Shown: one piece after another, positions 33,290 to 45,300 of the stretch
How the letters are laid out: each line of letters opens with the position of its first letter
How positions within the stretch are numbered: the stretch's first letter is position 1
Assembly: GCA_021442155.1 (NCBI GenBank)
Contig: CM038229.1
Location: 97,565,271 to 97,629,270, forward strand
DNA length: 64,000 bases
Direction: 5' to 3'
Origin: Cymbidium sinense
Lineage: Eukaryota; Streptophyta; Magnoliopsida; Asparagales; Orchidaceae
The notes under the pieces: model-generated
Databases searched by the model: none
What the model was told of the DNA's origin: nothing
The model's input: the letters and a program-made list of their open reading frames with translations, nothing else
Translations under genes and position numbers: made by a program

Positions 33290-35700
33290 TATATTTATAA
33301 TCATTGAACAATATATAAGCAAACTATCTAGCATATTATCAAAGTAAACCACTCTCATACGAGCCACATGCTCATGAAATACTTTAGGTGGTAAATCTTT
33401 TGTAAGTGGATTTGCAATCATAAAATTGTACTAATATGTTCAATAGATACTTGAGGACTCCGAACTCTTTCTTTTACAACAAAAAACTTTATGTCAATAT
33501 ACTTTGATTTTGACGAACTCTTGTTCTTTGAATACAACTTAGTGGCTCTATTATCACAATTTATTTTTAATGATATCTCTATTCCATCAAAATATTTAGC
33601 CCTGATAAAATTTTGTAGCCATATTCCTTGATTTGATACCTCATAACAAGCTATAAATTCTTCAATGGTGGAAGAAGCCATAAGTGTTTGTTTAACATTT
33701 TTCTAAGATATAGCTCATCCAATTAATAAGAAAATATAACCTCAAGTGGATCTTCTACTATCGAGGCAACTAGCAAAATCGAATCGGTATCCCATGATCT
33801 CTAAATGATCTTGATATGTGAGCATAAAGTCTTTTGTTCTATTCATAGCATAACCCATTTACCGCTTTCCAATGATCCATTCTAGGTTACTTAAATACTT
33901 GCCAAGCATTCCAATGTATGCATATTGGACGGCGTCTGAGCATACATAAGACTCCCTACTGCATATGCATAAGGGATCTTTTCCATCTCTTTCTTTTCAA
34001 ATTCATTTCTTGGACATTGAAGTAAACTAAATTTATCACCTTTAGCAATGGGTGTATCTCCGGTGCATAATCTTTCATGCCAAATCTACTAAGCACTTTA
34101 TCAATATATGCCTTTTGTGATAAACCAAGTATACCACGAGATCTCGATAAATTTGTATACTAACACAAAAGATGCATTCCCAAGATCTTTCTTTTCAAAT
34201 TTATCTAAAAAAATTTCTTGGTTTCATGCATCTATATCACTACTTGTCGTAGAATATCATCAATATATAGCACTAGGATGATGAATTTACTCCCACTTAT
34301 TTTATGATAAATGCATCGATCAACGTGTTTTCTTTAAAACCAAGAAGTAATCACTAGATCAAATTTCTTATACCATTGTGAGAAGCTTGCTTTAAACCAT
34401 AAATGGATTTTTTTTAATTTGCATACTAGGTGTTTTGAATCGAGATTGAAAATTTTTGGTTGCACCATATATATAGTTTCTTCAATGTCACCATTGAAAT
34501 GCGCCTTTACATCCATCGATGTAACTTTAAAATTATGAGCTACTAGTGTCATAATGATTCTAAAAATCTTCAAGAAACCGGAGAAAGTCTATTTATAATC
34601 AATGCCTTTTGAGTGAAACCTTTAGCAGACGTGCTTTATATCTTTCGACATTGCCTTTGAATCTCACTTGGTTTTAAAACCCATTTACAACCAATGGGTT
34701 TTTTTCTTATTCGACAAGATCCCAAACATCATTGTCTTTCATTGATTTCATCTCATCCTCAATGGCTTCTATCTATTTATGAGAGTTAACACTTTGTTTG
34801 ACTTGATTAAAAGAGATTGGATCACTCTCCAATCAATGTCAAACTCATGTTCTTGGAGATGAGATAATCATCCAAATTGCTAATCTCCTCTCTAGTGGAT
34901 TTTCTTAATGACACATCAATTTGAGGTTGTTGTGATTCCTCGGTATGAGTGAGAGTTAACTCAAGAATATTTTGATTATCCAGTATTTACAACTTGAATA
35001 CGATAATTATTCGATCATTTCTATTATCGTAGGAAGAGTAATAAATTGCTCTTCAAATATAAAATTTTAGATTTATTACTCCCATCATATTCAACTTCTT
35101 CAATAAATTTAGCATTGCGTCTCGAAAAGGATTTATTTGAAGAGTCATAAAACTTAAAACCCTTCGACCTTTAGTATCCAACAAAATAGCGACTTATAGT
35201 TCTTGAGTCCAATTTTATTTCATTATGGCCCATATACAGCTTATTGGACATCCCAAACATGAAGATGTCTATCTTAGGCTTCTTCCCAATCCATAATTCA
35301 TATGAGTTTTAGCTATTGCTTTGCTTGGAACTCTATTAAGGATGTAAACCGGTCTTTAAGGCTTCTTCTCAAAGTGAATCTCGTAAGAAGAATGATTTAT
35401 CATACTTCTAACCATATCCATAAGGGTTCTATTTAGTCTCACACCATTTTGACTTGGAGTCTCGGCATGATGTATTGAGCGATGCCACATTCTAAATATT
35501 TGGCAAAAGGGCACGGGCGTTGTTCACTGATCCATCATATCGCCATAATATTCACCCTTCGATCATATTTTGGCACTTTTATTTTCTTTCCAAGTTGATT
35601 TTCAACTTCAACCTTAAAATTTTAAATACGTCGGTGATGGTGTATTGAATACATCATGTTCACGCGTGTAGTTCTTTGCTTCTTGGATCCATGAAGGTAA
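33290..35700 (-). pseudogene. Ty1/copia pol (integrase end, RT, RNase H), 5'-truncated
   Basis: The minus strand reads, in element order, ELWIGKKPKIDIFMFG-like and LDSRTISRYFVGYP-like sequence (35310-35180, integrase end and linker), a region with MDVKAHFNGDIEETIYM (34520-34460, RT), FIILVLYIDDIL (about 34285-34250, the YxDD catalytic box), and RNase H with EEFIACYEVSNQGIWL (33660-33615), DNRATKLYSKNKSSSKSKYIDIKF in shorter pieces such as SSSKSKYIDIKF, and NPLTKDLPPKVFHEHV-like sequence (33420-33360). RT after integrase is the Ty1/copia order. Gag, protease, the integrase core and the 5' LTR are missing beyond ~35700. Frames are broken repeatedly, so it is not active. Confidence 0.9.
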
Positions 35701-35709
35701 GTTCTTGAC

Positions 35710-36500
35710 TTGGGATTGAATAAATTATTCGGCTCATGTTGTAGAGCTTTTTTTTTTCTAAGCTTTTTTTTTAAGGGTAGGAATATCTCTCATATATTTA
35801 ATAAAATAGGTACAATATCAATTATAAATTTTAAGAAGAATGAATTAAAAGACAAATTGTTAATACAGAAGTCAAATAAAATGCTCATCTAATCTTATTC
35901 TCTAGGATTATTTACAAAAATAGCACACAATTTTTTTATATTTACATATATCTAGCACTTAAATTTTATTATTACATAATTAACACTCTAATCATTAATA
36001 TTATATAAAAATAACATCATTATTAGTTTTTTTTAATATAATGCATCTTTTCATACATAAGAAAATTGTTAAATATGTAAATACCGAACTTTAGTGTTAG
36101 ACATGCAAATGCATAAGAATTGTGTGCTATGTATGTAAATTTTTCTATTTTCTAATAAGTTAGTAGAAGCATGAGAAATAAAACTAAAATCCAAAACCTC
36201 ATAACAAATAGTTGAGGTATGAACAATTAAGACAAAGACCAATTCATGACCTTGTCTCAACACTAATTAGATGTTTAGGTATAAGTAGGGTTTATTAAAT
36301 CTCTTAAATCCTACATTTTGAGATTTATTAAATTTAGAGTTTAGTGTAAAATGGGATGAAAATGAGATTTAAGAAATAAAATAAAATTTATGTGGCTCAA
36401 AAATTATTTGGCAGCATTTAGGCTAAATCTTGCAATCAAATAGTCCCTAAAGTAGTTATTTTTTTTAATATAAGATTTTTTTTTTTTTAAAGTGTTGTAG
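35710..36500. other. AT-rich intergenic DNA
   Basis: Long T and A runs and short ORFs without domains. No transposon end was recognised. Confidence 0.5.
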
Positions 36501-36522
36501 ATGATACATTTCTTCGGCTAAA

Positions 36523-36900
36523 ATGTTTGTTGACAGATTAATTAATAATAGCTTTCTTTATGGCCACTATTTGATGAGTTATAGTGATGACTATTTTAGG
36601 ATCCATTCTATGATGGAGGATATAGAAAGGATGGTGGAGATGGCTCTGCCCATTGGCTATATGAGAAGGTTAATTTCTCATTACATAAATTATATGTTCT
36701 TTTCAGCTCTATTAATTTACAAAATACAAATTTTAATGTGAAGGGTGATCGTCTTGTTACTTCTGCTTTTGCAGCAAGAAGACATAGAAGAGCAGGCGAG
36801 GGCAGAACTATGGAGGGAAGAACTGATCGAAGAAATAGAGAAGAAAGTGGGAGGACTACGGGAGCTTGAGGAAGCCAAAGAAGAAGAGCTTGTTAAGTGA
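36523..36900 (+). pseudogene. Two exon-like pieces of an unrecognised gene
   Basis: The first piece (36523 or, after a 'ttgttgacag' acceptor, 36535, to 36668) encodes INNSFLYGHYLMSYSDDYF and then RIHSMMEDIERMVEMALPIG. It ends at a possible GT donor (36669). A 106-bp AT-rich gap ends in a good acceptor, 'ttacttctgcttttgcag' (to 36774). The second piece (36775-36900) encodes QEDIEEQARAELWREELIEE and then IEKKVGGLRELEEAKEEELV, an acidic, probably coiled-coil tail with a TGA stop. Base composition and splice signals look gene-like. With the obvious splice sites the two frames do not join (off by one base), and no upstream exons are visible. It may be a gene end with a sequence error, or a relic. 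I do not recognise the protein. Confidence 0.45.
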
Positions 36901-38217
36901 GTGAGAAATCACGATAATTAAGCTTGTCTTCTCTTCTATAACGAGCATTTGTCTATATTTATTGATGAATGGACTAAAGTCATCCATTCAATCTTTTTCT
37001 CTTGCTTTAACTTGAAATTCAAAATTATTTTAAAATCACACAAATATATATAACTATACATACAAACATATATATGAAATTAATTTATATTTTAGAATAA
37101 TTTAATTAATTATTATAAGCCTAATTAAATAAATCTTATTAAGTTATAATGATAAAAAATTCATGTTAAATAAAAATTAAAATTTATTGAGTTTTTTTTT
37201 TTCAAATTAATTCAAATTTAAATGAGACAAGCGAGTTCACCATAATCAATATGAGTAGAATTTAAATAAATAAAATTTTGACAAACTATCAATTAGCTCA
37301 AATTTAACTCGTTTACACTTCTGTTCTTAGGTGCATGCGGTGCATGCGTACTCTATCTTGTCCTATATTGATTAATATTTAATTTTTTCAGGATATTTTT
37401 CCCTTATGTAATTTTACAACTTCCACATGGAAACAAGCGTAAAGTAAATGTAGCTTGCATGCGTGACGGCCCACGATGCTCTAGCTGTGGGTCACGCTTT
37501 CAAGGCCTTTAGAGCCCACTCGTAAGCTCAATAAATGGTTCTCCCAGGCTTAAGCACAATTTGCTCTTTTCTTGCTTAAAAAAGGGATGTCAAAAATATT
37601 TATATAATGTATTAATCTAGATTTATTAATCAATCACATAATAAAATTTTTTTATTTAGTTTTCTTGTATCTTCTGCCTATATATATATCTGGCATAGAA
37701 AAGAAATACATATAAATTAAGTAAATTAATTAATTTGATTATTTTTATCATTTATTATAATTTCAGCGTTAATAAGGGTCATAATCTCGTATCCATGTGT
37801 GCCTCATTCATCTATATGAATATGACGATAATTTATTTATGTCAATGCTATCAATAAGGCCCACCTCTTCTATGTGGTGGCCCTAATTAATACCCATTTG
37901 TGATATAAAAATAATAAGTTATATTTCCTTAAGACACAGCCAAATTAAATTGGGACATTTTTCATGCATATCATATAATTCTAATATATTTACATGCATA
38001 ACTTTTATATTTTTAACTTCACATGAAAATAATATCATTATTATTTTTTTAAAGTGAATACATTTTTTTTTATATTTAGGAAAGATATTATAATTATGAA
38101 TATTAAATTTTAGATATTAAATATATAAATATATAAAAAATTATATGACATGCACGTAGTTGATTCTAAAAAAAAAAAAGAATAAGTCGACCACATTTTA
38201 GAAATTTCCATCGACCC
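36901..38217. other. AT-rich intergenic DNA between the exon pieces and the small gene
   Basis: No gene or recognisable element was found. Features seen are poly-T and poly-A runs and 'tgcatgcggtgcatgcg' at ~37332. Confidence 0.5.
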
Positions 38218-38232
38218 AAAATTATCTGGAAC

Positions 38233-38242
38233 GCCACGTGGC
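38233..38242. promoter_or_regulatory. Palindromic G-box GCCACGTGGC
   Basis: A perfect 10-bp palindrome with the CACGTG core lies 136 bp upstream of the ATG at 38378. G-boxes bind bZIP and bHLH factors. A W-box-like TTGACTTT follows at 38278. Confidence 0.65.
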
Positions 38243-38377
38243 TTAAGGGCTTGTTCTCCACTTGTCTCTGCCAGACGTTGACTTTTCCATTAAGAGTTCT
38301 CCAAGTTTTAAACTTTTCGATCAGATGAGAGGAGAAAGACTGAGGAAATATTGAGAGAGAGAGAGAGAGGAAGAGCG

Positions 38378-38542
38378 ATGGATCGGAGCTGGAGCGGCCT
38401 ACTGATCGGTCTGGTCGGGGCTGCGATAACGCTGTCGGCCTACTCGCAGAGCATGGTGTCGTCAACACAGTGCGTCTTAATCGGCTTTCTCGTCCTCTTC
38501 TTTGGTCTCCTCATCAAAGAAGGCCTCCTCGCTTCTCACTAA
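38378..38542 (+). CDS. Small two-transmembrane protein, 54 residues
   Basis: An intact ORF begins MDRSWSGLLIGLVGAAIT and ends FFGLLIKEGLLASH. There are two hydrophobic segments, about residues 7-24 (GLLIGLVGAAITLSAYS) and 32-47 (CVLIGFLVLFFGLLI), joined by a short polar loop, with a charged KE after the second. That suits a small integral membrane protein. I chose ATG 38378 because the upstream in-frame ATG (38351) would add only a low-complexity RERERGRA stretch translated from a GA microsatellite that looks like 5' UTR. Unlike every other coding region here it is unbroken, has GC-rich codons and a plausible promoter (G-box 38233). It sits immediately left of the MULE. I know of no function; annotation as a host gene is an inference. 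Confidence 0.7.
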   Translation: MDRSWSGLLIGLVGAAITLSAYSQSMVSSTQCVLIGFLVLFFGLLIKEGLLASH

Positions 38543-38808
38543 ACACTCTGCTGCTCTTCTGTGTGTGTGTGTGTTTAATTTGCATTCTCGACTTATGGCG
38601 ATATGATTTGGCCTTTTAATTTCACTTTTCTATGTTATGATGTTCATACCACCTTACATTTCCTTTTGATCTTTGTATTGAAATCAACTCACATAAATTG
38701 GATATGAGTCACTGAGTTGAATTGATCAGTTACAGACTTACAGTTTTGATTTTTTTTTTTTTTGTCTGTAAAGAAAAATTTAGAATTTAGAGTGGCTCAA
38801 TTCGCTCT

Positions 38809-38817
38809 ATTTAAATT
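38809..38817. repeat. 9-bp target site duplication ATTTAAATT
   Basis: ATTTAAATT at 38809-38817 and again at 50468-50476, exactly outside the two inverted termini. A 9-bp duplication is the hallmark of Mutator-superfamily insertion. Confidence 0.9.
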
Positions 38818-38965
38818 GCAATTTTTTTAAATTAAGTATGATTAGAAGTTTAATTAGGTAATTAAGTATTAACGAAAAAAATTTAAAATAGATAATCATC
38901 CAATTGGTGGATTACATAAGTCGACTCGACGTGGCGTGGTTGTGTCGCGTTAAGTCCATCTACTA
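38818..38965 (+). repeat. MULE left terminal inverted repeat
   Basis: It pairs with 50340-50467. Shared blocks include 'aattaggtaattaagtatta', 'aaaatttaa' and the inner 'cgtggtgtggttgt'-type GC-rich end (left 'cgacgtggcgtggttgtgtc'). Confidence 0.85.
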
Positions 38966-39389
38966 ATTGGTGGCAGTTATTTTTTTTAGGTGTGAAGCCG
39001 TCCTTCCTAATTGGGTGGCCCGGCTTATTTTAAGGTGTGATTTGTGTGAGATAAATGCGTCGGCTATGAAAAGAACCAGATTTTCTGCATACATAGAGTT
39101 CGTACTCATCAAACAAATCTTAATTCTTAAATTTTTATTCTTCTAAAAAGTAGAGTAATACTTTAAAACAAAGAAAATAAAAGTGCGTTTAAACTTGAAA
39201 TGGTTGTGACCGCATCAAGTTGATGATAGTTTAATGGATGATAATCATATGAAGTTAATCAATTCATTTAAATGGACGAATAATAAGAAGTTCATAATCA
39301 AATTTAACATGTACATGACTCTCAAGTTTATAATGAAACAGATAAATAAAATATATGCAGACAAAAGTATCGTCTAAACCCTATACCGT

Positions 39390-40376
39390 GTGACAACGTC
39401 TTCCTCCTGTCTGCGTGGAATCACACCACTCTGGTGTGTATCGGTATGCGAGATGGGGATCCGCGGTGATGGTCCTACCGCAAGATCCTCGGCTGCGTCA
39501 TATCATCTTGGGATTGGAAGATAGGTGGTGCACTCATATGAGCGATATGTAAAAGGACGGATCGATCGTAGAGGGACTGGATCGTAGATGGCCCTCATGG
39601 TGTGTGACACCCTCAGTAGACCGTCGTAATATGTGTCACCATATGTACACGCCATCATGTATTTGCATATCATCATACTTATCAACATCCACAGCAGGGG
39701 TGATCATCCATCCAGACCGAAGTATGGGAAAGATGTCGCTGATATCTTGCGCTACACGAAAAAATAGTATGTAAATTACTTACATAAATATTGAATTGGA
39801 TGAATACTTATATTAAAACTTATATAAATATTGAATTGAGATGAATACTTATATCAAAACTTACATAAATACGCCCGATGCTCGCATAGTAAGTGGTCAA
39901 GGATCTGTCGGGACGGTAAGACAAGAAGCCCACATTCGAACCAAAATATGCGGTGATTCATCTTCCTGTCCACATCCTCATCTAGGCCTCGATGAGGCAA
40001 TCCTCCGCTTCTCCCAAGCGCAATGTGGTGATGGTAATCAACCCGGTCGACATCCGCTTACCACCATCGACCCTTTTAAAACTAGGGTCAACGGGGCTAC
40101 ATCGGGAATAAGGCGTCGGTGCGACACTCTATCGGTAAATTCCACTCAACCCTCTTCCAATGATAAGAGGGACTCGTCTTATATGTCGCGTTGAGCATGT
40201 ATCGATAGATGTGTTGTGATCTCATCGGCTCCCGGATCACACATATAGTAAAATTATGTTAAAACATAATCGCATTGGATATTTGAACTAAAGTGTTATC
40301 TACAGATCCAACCGTGTTTGCAAACCATCTAGCTCATTTACGCTGCTTTGCAACATTGGTTGGCTGTACGAACATC
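39390..40376 (-). other. MULE left interior, degenerate coding-like DNA
   Basis: Base composition is richer in G+C than the surroundings and both strands have medium ORFs (minus 39688-39503, plus 39841-40194). No frame could be tied to a known domain. By position and composition it may belong with the segment at 46445-47120 on the other side of the hAT insertion, but this is not demonstrated. Confidence 0.3.
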
Positions 40377-40874
40377 GGGGTGCAAGTCAGCTACTCATGA
40401 GGCGGCTCGAGCTCGACTTGAAATCGCTCGTTCGTTCATTTCGAGTCGAGCTCGATCGAGCTCGAGTTAGCGGAAAGGTTCGTGTGTTTGTTGAGCTGGG
40501 GATATGAGAATATTAACCGTCGACTTGAGCGACCCGGCATTTTGATAGTATTCTACCATAACTTATATTTGCCACTCTCTGAGTGTCGAGTGTCGACTCG
40601 CCTAATTCCACAAGCTTCGAGTCTCGCCTCTCGTCTCGCTGCTCGTCAATCACCTTCGCGCTCGGCCACTCTCGAAGTCGACTCCCTCCTTTCTCTCTTT
40701 ACTCTGCGACCTACTTCTCGGGTTCTCAATTTTAGTTCCCTCATCTTCGGCTTCAAATTTTTCTCACTCAATAGCAAGATCGACTTGATCTTGGTTGGTC
40801 ATTCATTTTCTTTATGCTCACATCTAGTATTTGATTTGATGATGCTTCCGATTAGGTGTGTGAAGCCATTCAAA

Positions 40875-41615
40875 ATTAGGTTTTCTTTGTTCTTTGGTTT
40901 TGATGTTGTTGTGAATCAATTTGTGATGTTCTTTTGGATTATGTGTTTAATGAGTAATGACTATGTTCGGTTGTGTAACTTGTGTTGATTATCCCTCATT
41001 TTAGGGTTCGGTAATTTTGGTTCAATGTGCGACTTATCCTCATTGTTTATGATTTTTTAATGGTTTATGGCTCAATTTTTGTTACTTTGGGTTGTTGGAT
41101 AACGGTAAATATGTGTGAACTTTGATTTGTGGCAAGAAATAGTTATTAAGTAGTTTTATCATTTATGATCATTATCTGGTACTTCCAATTATTTTAGGTA
41201 GGATTTGTGATGGACTTGATCTAAAATTAGATGTTCTTTGGTTTTGATGTTCGGTTGTGAATCAACTTGGGATGTTCTTTTGGATTAGGGTTTAGTGAGT
41301 AATGGCTATGTTGATTGTGTAACTTGTGTTAATTATTTGGATTTGATGATGTAACTTGTAGGATGTTGTTGTTGTTCAACAACAAATCAATTTTGTTTAG
41401 GGTTGAACTTGGTTCAATGTGCGCTTAACCTCATTGTTTATAGTTTTTGATGGTTTATGGTTCAATTCTACTGAAGTTGTTGGATGATGGTATATATGTG
41501 TGAACTTTTGATTTGTAGTAAGAAATATTTATTAAGTAGTTTTATCATTTATAGTTATTATCTCGTTCTTCCAACTATTTTAGGTAGGATTTGTGATGGA
41601 CTTGATCTAAAATTC
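40875..41615. repeat. Direct duplication of ~345-385 bp in the hAT 5' region
   Basis: 40889-41215 and 41232-41612 share long blocks: 'tttggttttgatgtt', 'gttcttttggatta', 'ttcaatgtgcg', 'aagaaata(g/t)ttattaagtag', and 'taggatttgtgatggactt'. A 168-codon ORF (40482-40988) overlaps the first unit but shows no domain. Confidence 0.85.
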
Positions 41616-41931
41616 ATTATGACATACTTGGTGCCTTTTTTATAATACATGTTATGTTATGGAGCGATTCATTATGCTTTTTGTTAATTCATTATGCTTT
41701 ATAAATCGCTATATGTGGCAATGAAATGATTTTCGTATTGGTAATTGGTTTTTATGTTGCGGTGAATTACATAATTATTGGATAGAAGGCAGTATTGAGT
41801 TTTTTATTATTATAAAGTGCAAATATACATGAGCAATTTGGTATTTTTAAGTTTTTTTAATATTTTATAAATCAATTATCTTTTTCATTCATTAAGTTGT
41901 AATTTATCATTTTTTGTTTTAGATTTAAAAA

Positions 41932-44100
41932 ATGGCAACACTACCACTTGGAGAGGATGTGTCGTGGATGTAGCGGTGATAACTCGGTTGTGGGTGTCCA
42001 AATTGATATTGAGGAACATAATAGCAATGTAGATGTTAATAATATTGAGGGGAGAATGAAGTTATTAATGATTTGGTTGACAAGGGTGATGATATAGGCG
42101 ATTTTGAAAATCCAATTGAATTAAGAAAAGAAAGAAAATATCACGTGTTTGGGAGGAGTTTAAAGAAGTTGTTCTTCCAGATGGCGAAAAAAGGGGAATG
42201 TATTCATTATAAGAAAAGGTTATAGGTAATACTAGTGCAACTACACAATTTAGGAGGCATTTAAATCGATGTGCACTAGAATGCACACATTGACGAAGCA
42301 AAAAAATTTACGATTTCAAAAGATTTTGTGTTCATTAGAAATAAATCGAGGGATTAACTTCGACAACTTTTAAGTTTGATCAAATAAAAGTTAGAAAGAT
42401 GGTTGCTCATTATATTACGATTAATGAAAAACCCTTCTCGATTGTGAAATAATTTGGATTTAATCTTGTTTTGAAGTCATGTCACCGCACTTCTCTAAAT
42501 TCTAGAACAACCGCCGTGGTGATGTGATGCTAGTATATGAAAGGAAAAAAAAGAAATTTAAAGCATTCATTGAGTAGTATAAATAGAGTGAGTTTTACTA
42601 GTGACATTTGAAAATCAAAGAATCAACGGATATCTTATATATTGCACATTATGTAGACAATAAACCTAAAAATTGCAAAAGAGTTCTTAGTTTTTACATT
42701 TACCACCTCCACATACTCAAATTATTGGCACATTCTATAAGGCCCTAACGATCTTGAAAATAAAATATTTACCATATCGGTTGATAATGCATCAAATAAT
42801 GATAGGGCTATCAAGTTATTAAAAGATGGTTTACGGATAAGGAAAAATTATTCTTTGTGGGAAGACTATTCCATGTACATTATTGTACATATTTTGAATT
42901 TAATGGTAAAAGATGGGGTCAAATGTATATAATTTATTGTTGAGAAAATTCGTGACACAATTAATTTTATCAATGCTTCAAGGTAGACTAATGAAATTTC
43001 GATGTTGTTCAACACAACTACAAACAAGAAAGCTTATCATGGATTGCCCAACACATTGGAATTCTACATACATCGGTAGTTGCACTTCAACTAAAAGAAG
43101 CTTTTTTTTTCATACGTGAGAGGGAGATTACATATTGTTATTACCCTAGAAGATGAATGAAATAAAATAGAAAAGGTTTGTGAGGTTCTTGATTTTTTTA
43201 ATGAGGCAACTAATATCATTTTAATCAATACCCAACATCTAATTTATTTCTCTCACAAATTTGCACTATAAAAAAGTCGAATGATGATGCACTATCTTCT
43301 TATGACTTCATCAATTACATTACCCGAAAATGAAAGAAAAATTTGAAAAATATTGGAATGCAACCTTGATGGCATTTGGTGTAATTATGGACCTGAATGA
43401 AATTTGTTGTCATTGAGTTTGCTTATATGATCTATGAAGGAGATGAAAGCAATCATAATATTGCATATGTTACTTTACTATATGAATTATATAAAGAATA
43501 TGTTGAATACCTTGAAGTGAAATTGATACTACAAGTAGTGGGACATTTAAAGATGAAAGTAGCATAAAGAAGTAGATACTCAGTGATACTCTTGCATGAA
43601 AATATAGTGGTTGGCATGATTTTACCGCTTATCTATCGAAAAAATCAAGTATAAGGCCCACCAAGTCGGATCTGGATAACTACCTTGAGATGGGTTATAG
43701 ATAATTCAAGGTCAGTTTTGATGTCATTGCTTGGTGGAAAAACATGCATCTTAAATATCGTATACTCTCAAAATGGTTGATATTTTATCTATTTCAATAC
43801 GCTTGCTCGAATGACCTTTAGTGTAGAGAGAGAGTTGTTGATACTTATCGCTCAAAGCTTGGAGTTGAAACTTTTCAAGCTCTCATATGTGGGTCTAATT
43901 GGATTAGTTCTCATTACGGCTTGAAAGGGAGAATTAAGGTATTTATTTACTTTCCAAACACTTTTTTTTAGTATCATTTTTTTTAATGATATTAATATTA
44001 TACTATATTGAATATTTATTATGAAGAGGATGAAGATGAAGAGATTGAGATACCAGGTCCTTACGTAAAGGAAAAGTGGATGAATATGAAGAGTTGACTT
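41932..44100 (+). pseudogene. hAT transposase (BED zinc finger, RNase H-like core, hATC), broken
   Basis: A 'tttttgttttag' acceptor precedes the ATG at 41932, so a 5' UTR intron is likely. In order and with frame changes, there is a BED finger: SRVWEEFKEVVLPDG, GECIHYKK and TTQFRRHLNRC (42135-42280). The second Cys of its C-x2-C pair is Tyr. The catalytic-domain blocks ISVDNASNNDRAIKLL (42776-42825) and HILNLMVKDGV (~42890-42920) follow. Then comes CPTHWNSTY (43040-43070). The hATC dimerisation region is seen as DTYRSKLGVETFQALICGSN-like sequence in parts (about 43838-43905). Intact hAT transposases cut and paste the element. Many stops and frameshifts make this copy inactive. Confidence 0.88.
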
Positions 44101-44309
44101 TACATATTTTTAAATAGACTTTATGTGGTTTATATTTGACATTTAAACTCTTTATAATTTTGTACTTTCAATTCTTTGTTTAGTAGACATTTTAAAATGT
44201 TATGATTGTACTAAATACTAATCTATACAAAAGTGATAATTTTGGAAATATTAGAGGAAATTGATGATGATAGATGCTATTGATTTTGAAATCAAAAATT
44301 TATAAAGTT

Positions 44310-44470
44310 TCATACATTCCTTGGATGTTGGTAGCTTCTTTATTGTAGTTGCTTATCTATTGGATGTGTCTTTGGTAGTTAAGTAGATACTTTACAGCTG
44401 CTCATATATTCCTTGGATGTTGGTATGCTTTAACATAGTTGCTTATCTCTTGGATGTGTCGGTAACTACT
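44310..44470. repeat. Two ~90-bp direct repeats 3' of the hAT transposase
   Basis: 'attccttggatgttggta' followed by 'tagttgcttatct(a/c)ttggatgtgtc' occurs twice, at about 44315 and 44407. Confidence 0.75.
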
Positions 44471-44539
44471 TTTAAAATTTTTTGAGCTTGAATCAATGCC
44501 CTCTAATTTTCTTCTTTGTCTGCCTTATGGTTATGATTA

Positions 44540-45300
44540 TATGCTTTATTGGAGTGGAATTGAAGCACTTGTTGAGCAAGCATTAGTGGACTCTAAATGA
44601 CTTCTTTGTCTCGACTTTTGTCTTATGGTATTTGGATGTCACGTCCTACTATTTTTCTATAATTATGTTACTTTCTTAATTCATATTGATGGTTATGATT
44701 ATATGCTTTGTTGGAGTAGTGGAATTGAAGCACTTGTTAAGCAAGCATTATTGGACTCTAAATGACTTTTGTCTCGTTTTGCACATTGTCTACTATTTTT
44801 CCTATAATTATGTTGCTTTTTTAATTCATATTGATGGTTTGATTATTTTCTTATTGGAGTAGGAATTGAAGCACTTGTTGAGCAAGCATTAGTGGACTCT
44901 AAATGACTCCTTTGTCTTAGTTTTTGCCTTATAGTGGATGCTTACTATTTTTCGTAATTATATTGTCGGCTTGTTGGTAATCGAATGTTATTTTCTTTCA
45001 ATGGTTTGATGGCATAGTATGAGATACCCTACCTTACATATGTTTTTGAATTTACATGAATCTCACTGCAATTTTTGGAGGATTGTGGAATTGAAAGACT
45101 TGTTGAGCAATAGTTTTATGTCTCGGTTTTGGCCTTATGGTGGTATACTTTGTTTTCTGTAATTATCTTGCTTTCTTAGTGAAGGTTGATTATTTGCCTT
45201 GTTGGAGTTTATGGAATTGAAACACTTGTTGAGCAATCTTAAATGGCCTCTAATTGATTTATTTGTCTCGATTTTGGCCTTATGGAGGTGGCTAATGTCT
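44540..45300. repeat. Five irregular ~120-230-bp repeats in the hAT 3' region
   Basis: 'gaattgaa(g/a)(c/g)acttgttgagcaa' recurs at about 44560, 44714, 44864, 45091 and 45212, usually followed by 'ctctaaatgactt' and 'tttgtctcg' and preceded by 'ttgttggagt'. They are non-coding. Confidence 0.85.

Noticed and set aside
22312..35700. Endogenous pararetrovirus as source of the reverse transcriptases
   Set aside because: Both RTs sit between or next to LTRs with integrase, and their module order is that of Ty3/gypsy or Ty1/copia retrotransposons.
38351..38377. Upstream ATG as the start of the small membrane protein
   Set aside because: It would add residues encoded by a GA microsatellite typical of 5' UTRs; the ATG at 38378 begins the hydrophobic protein proper.
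40482..40988. 168-codon plus-strand ORF, the longest in the window
   Set aside because: It lies in the hAT 5' region and overlaps the first unit of a direct duplication whose second unit does not keep the frame; no domain is recognisable.
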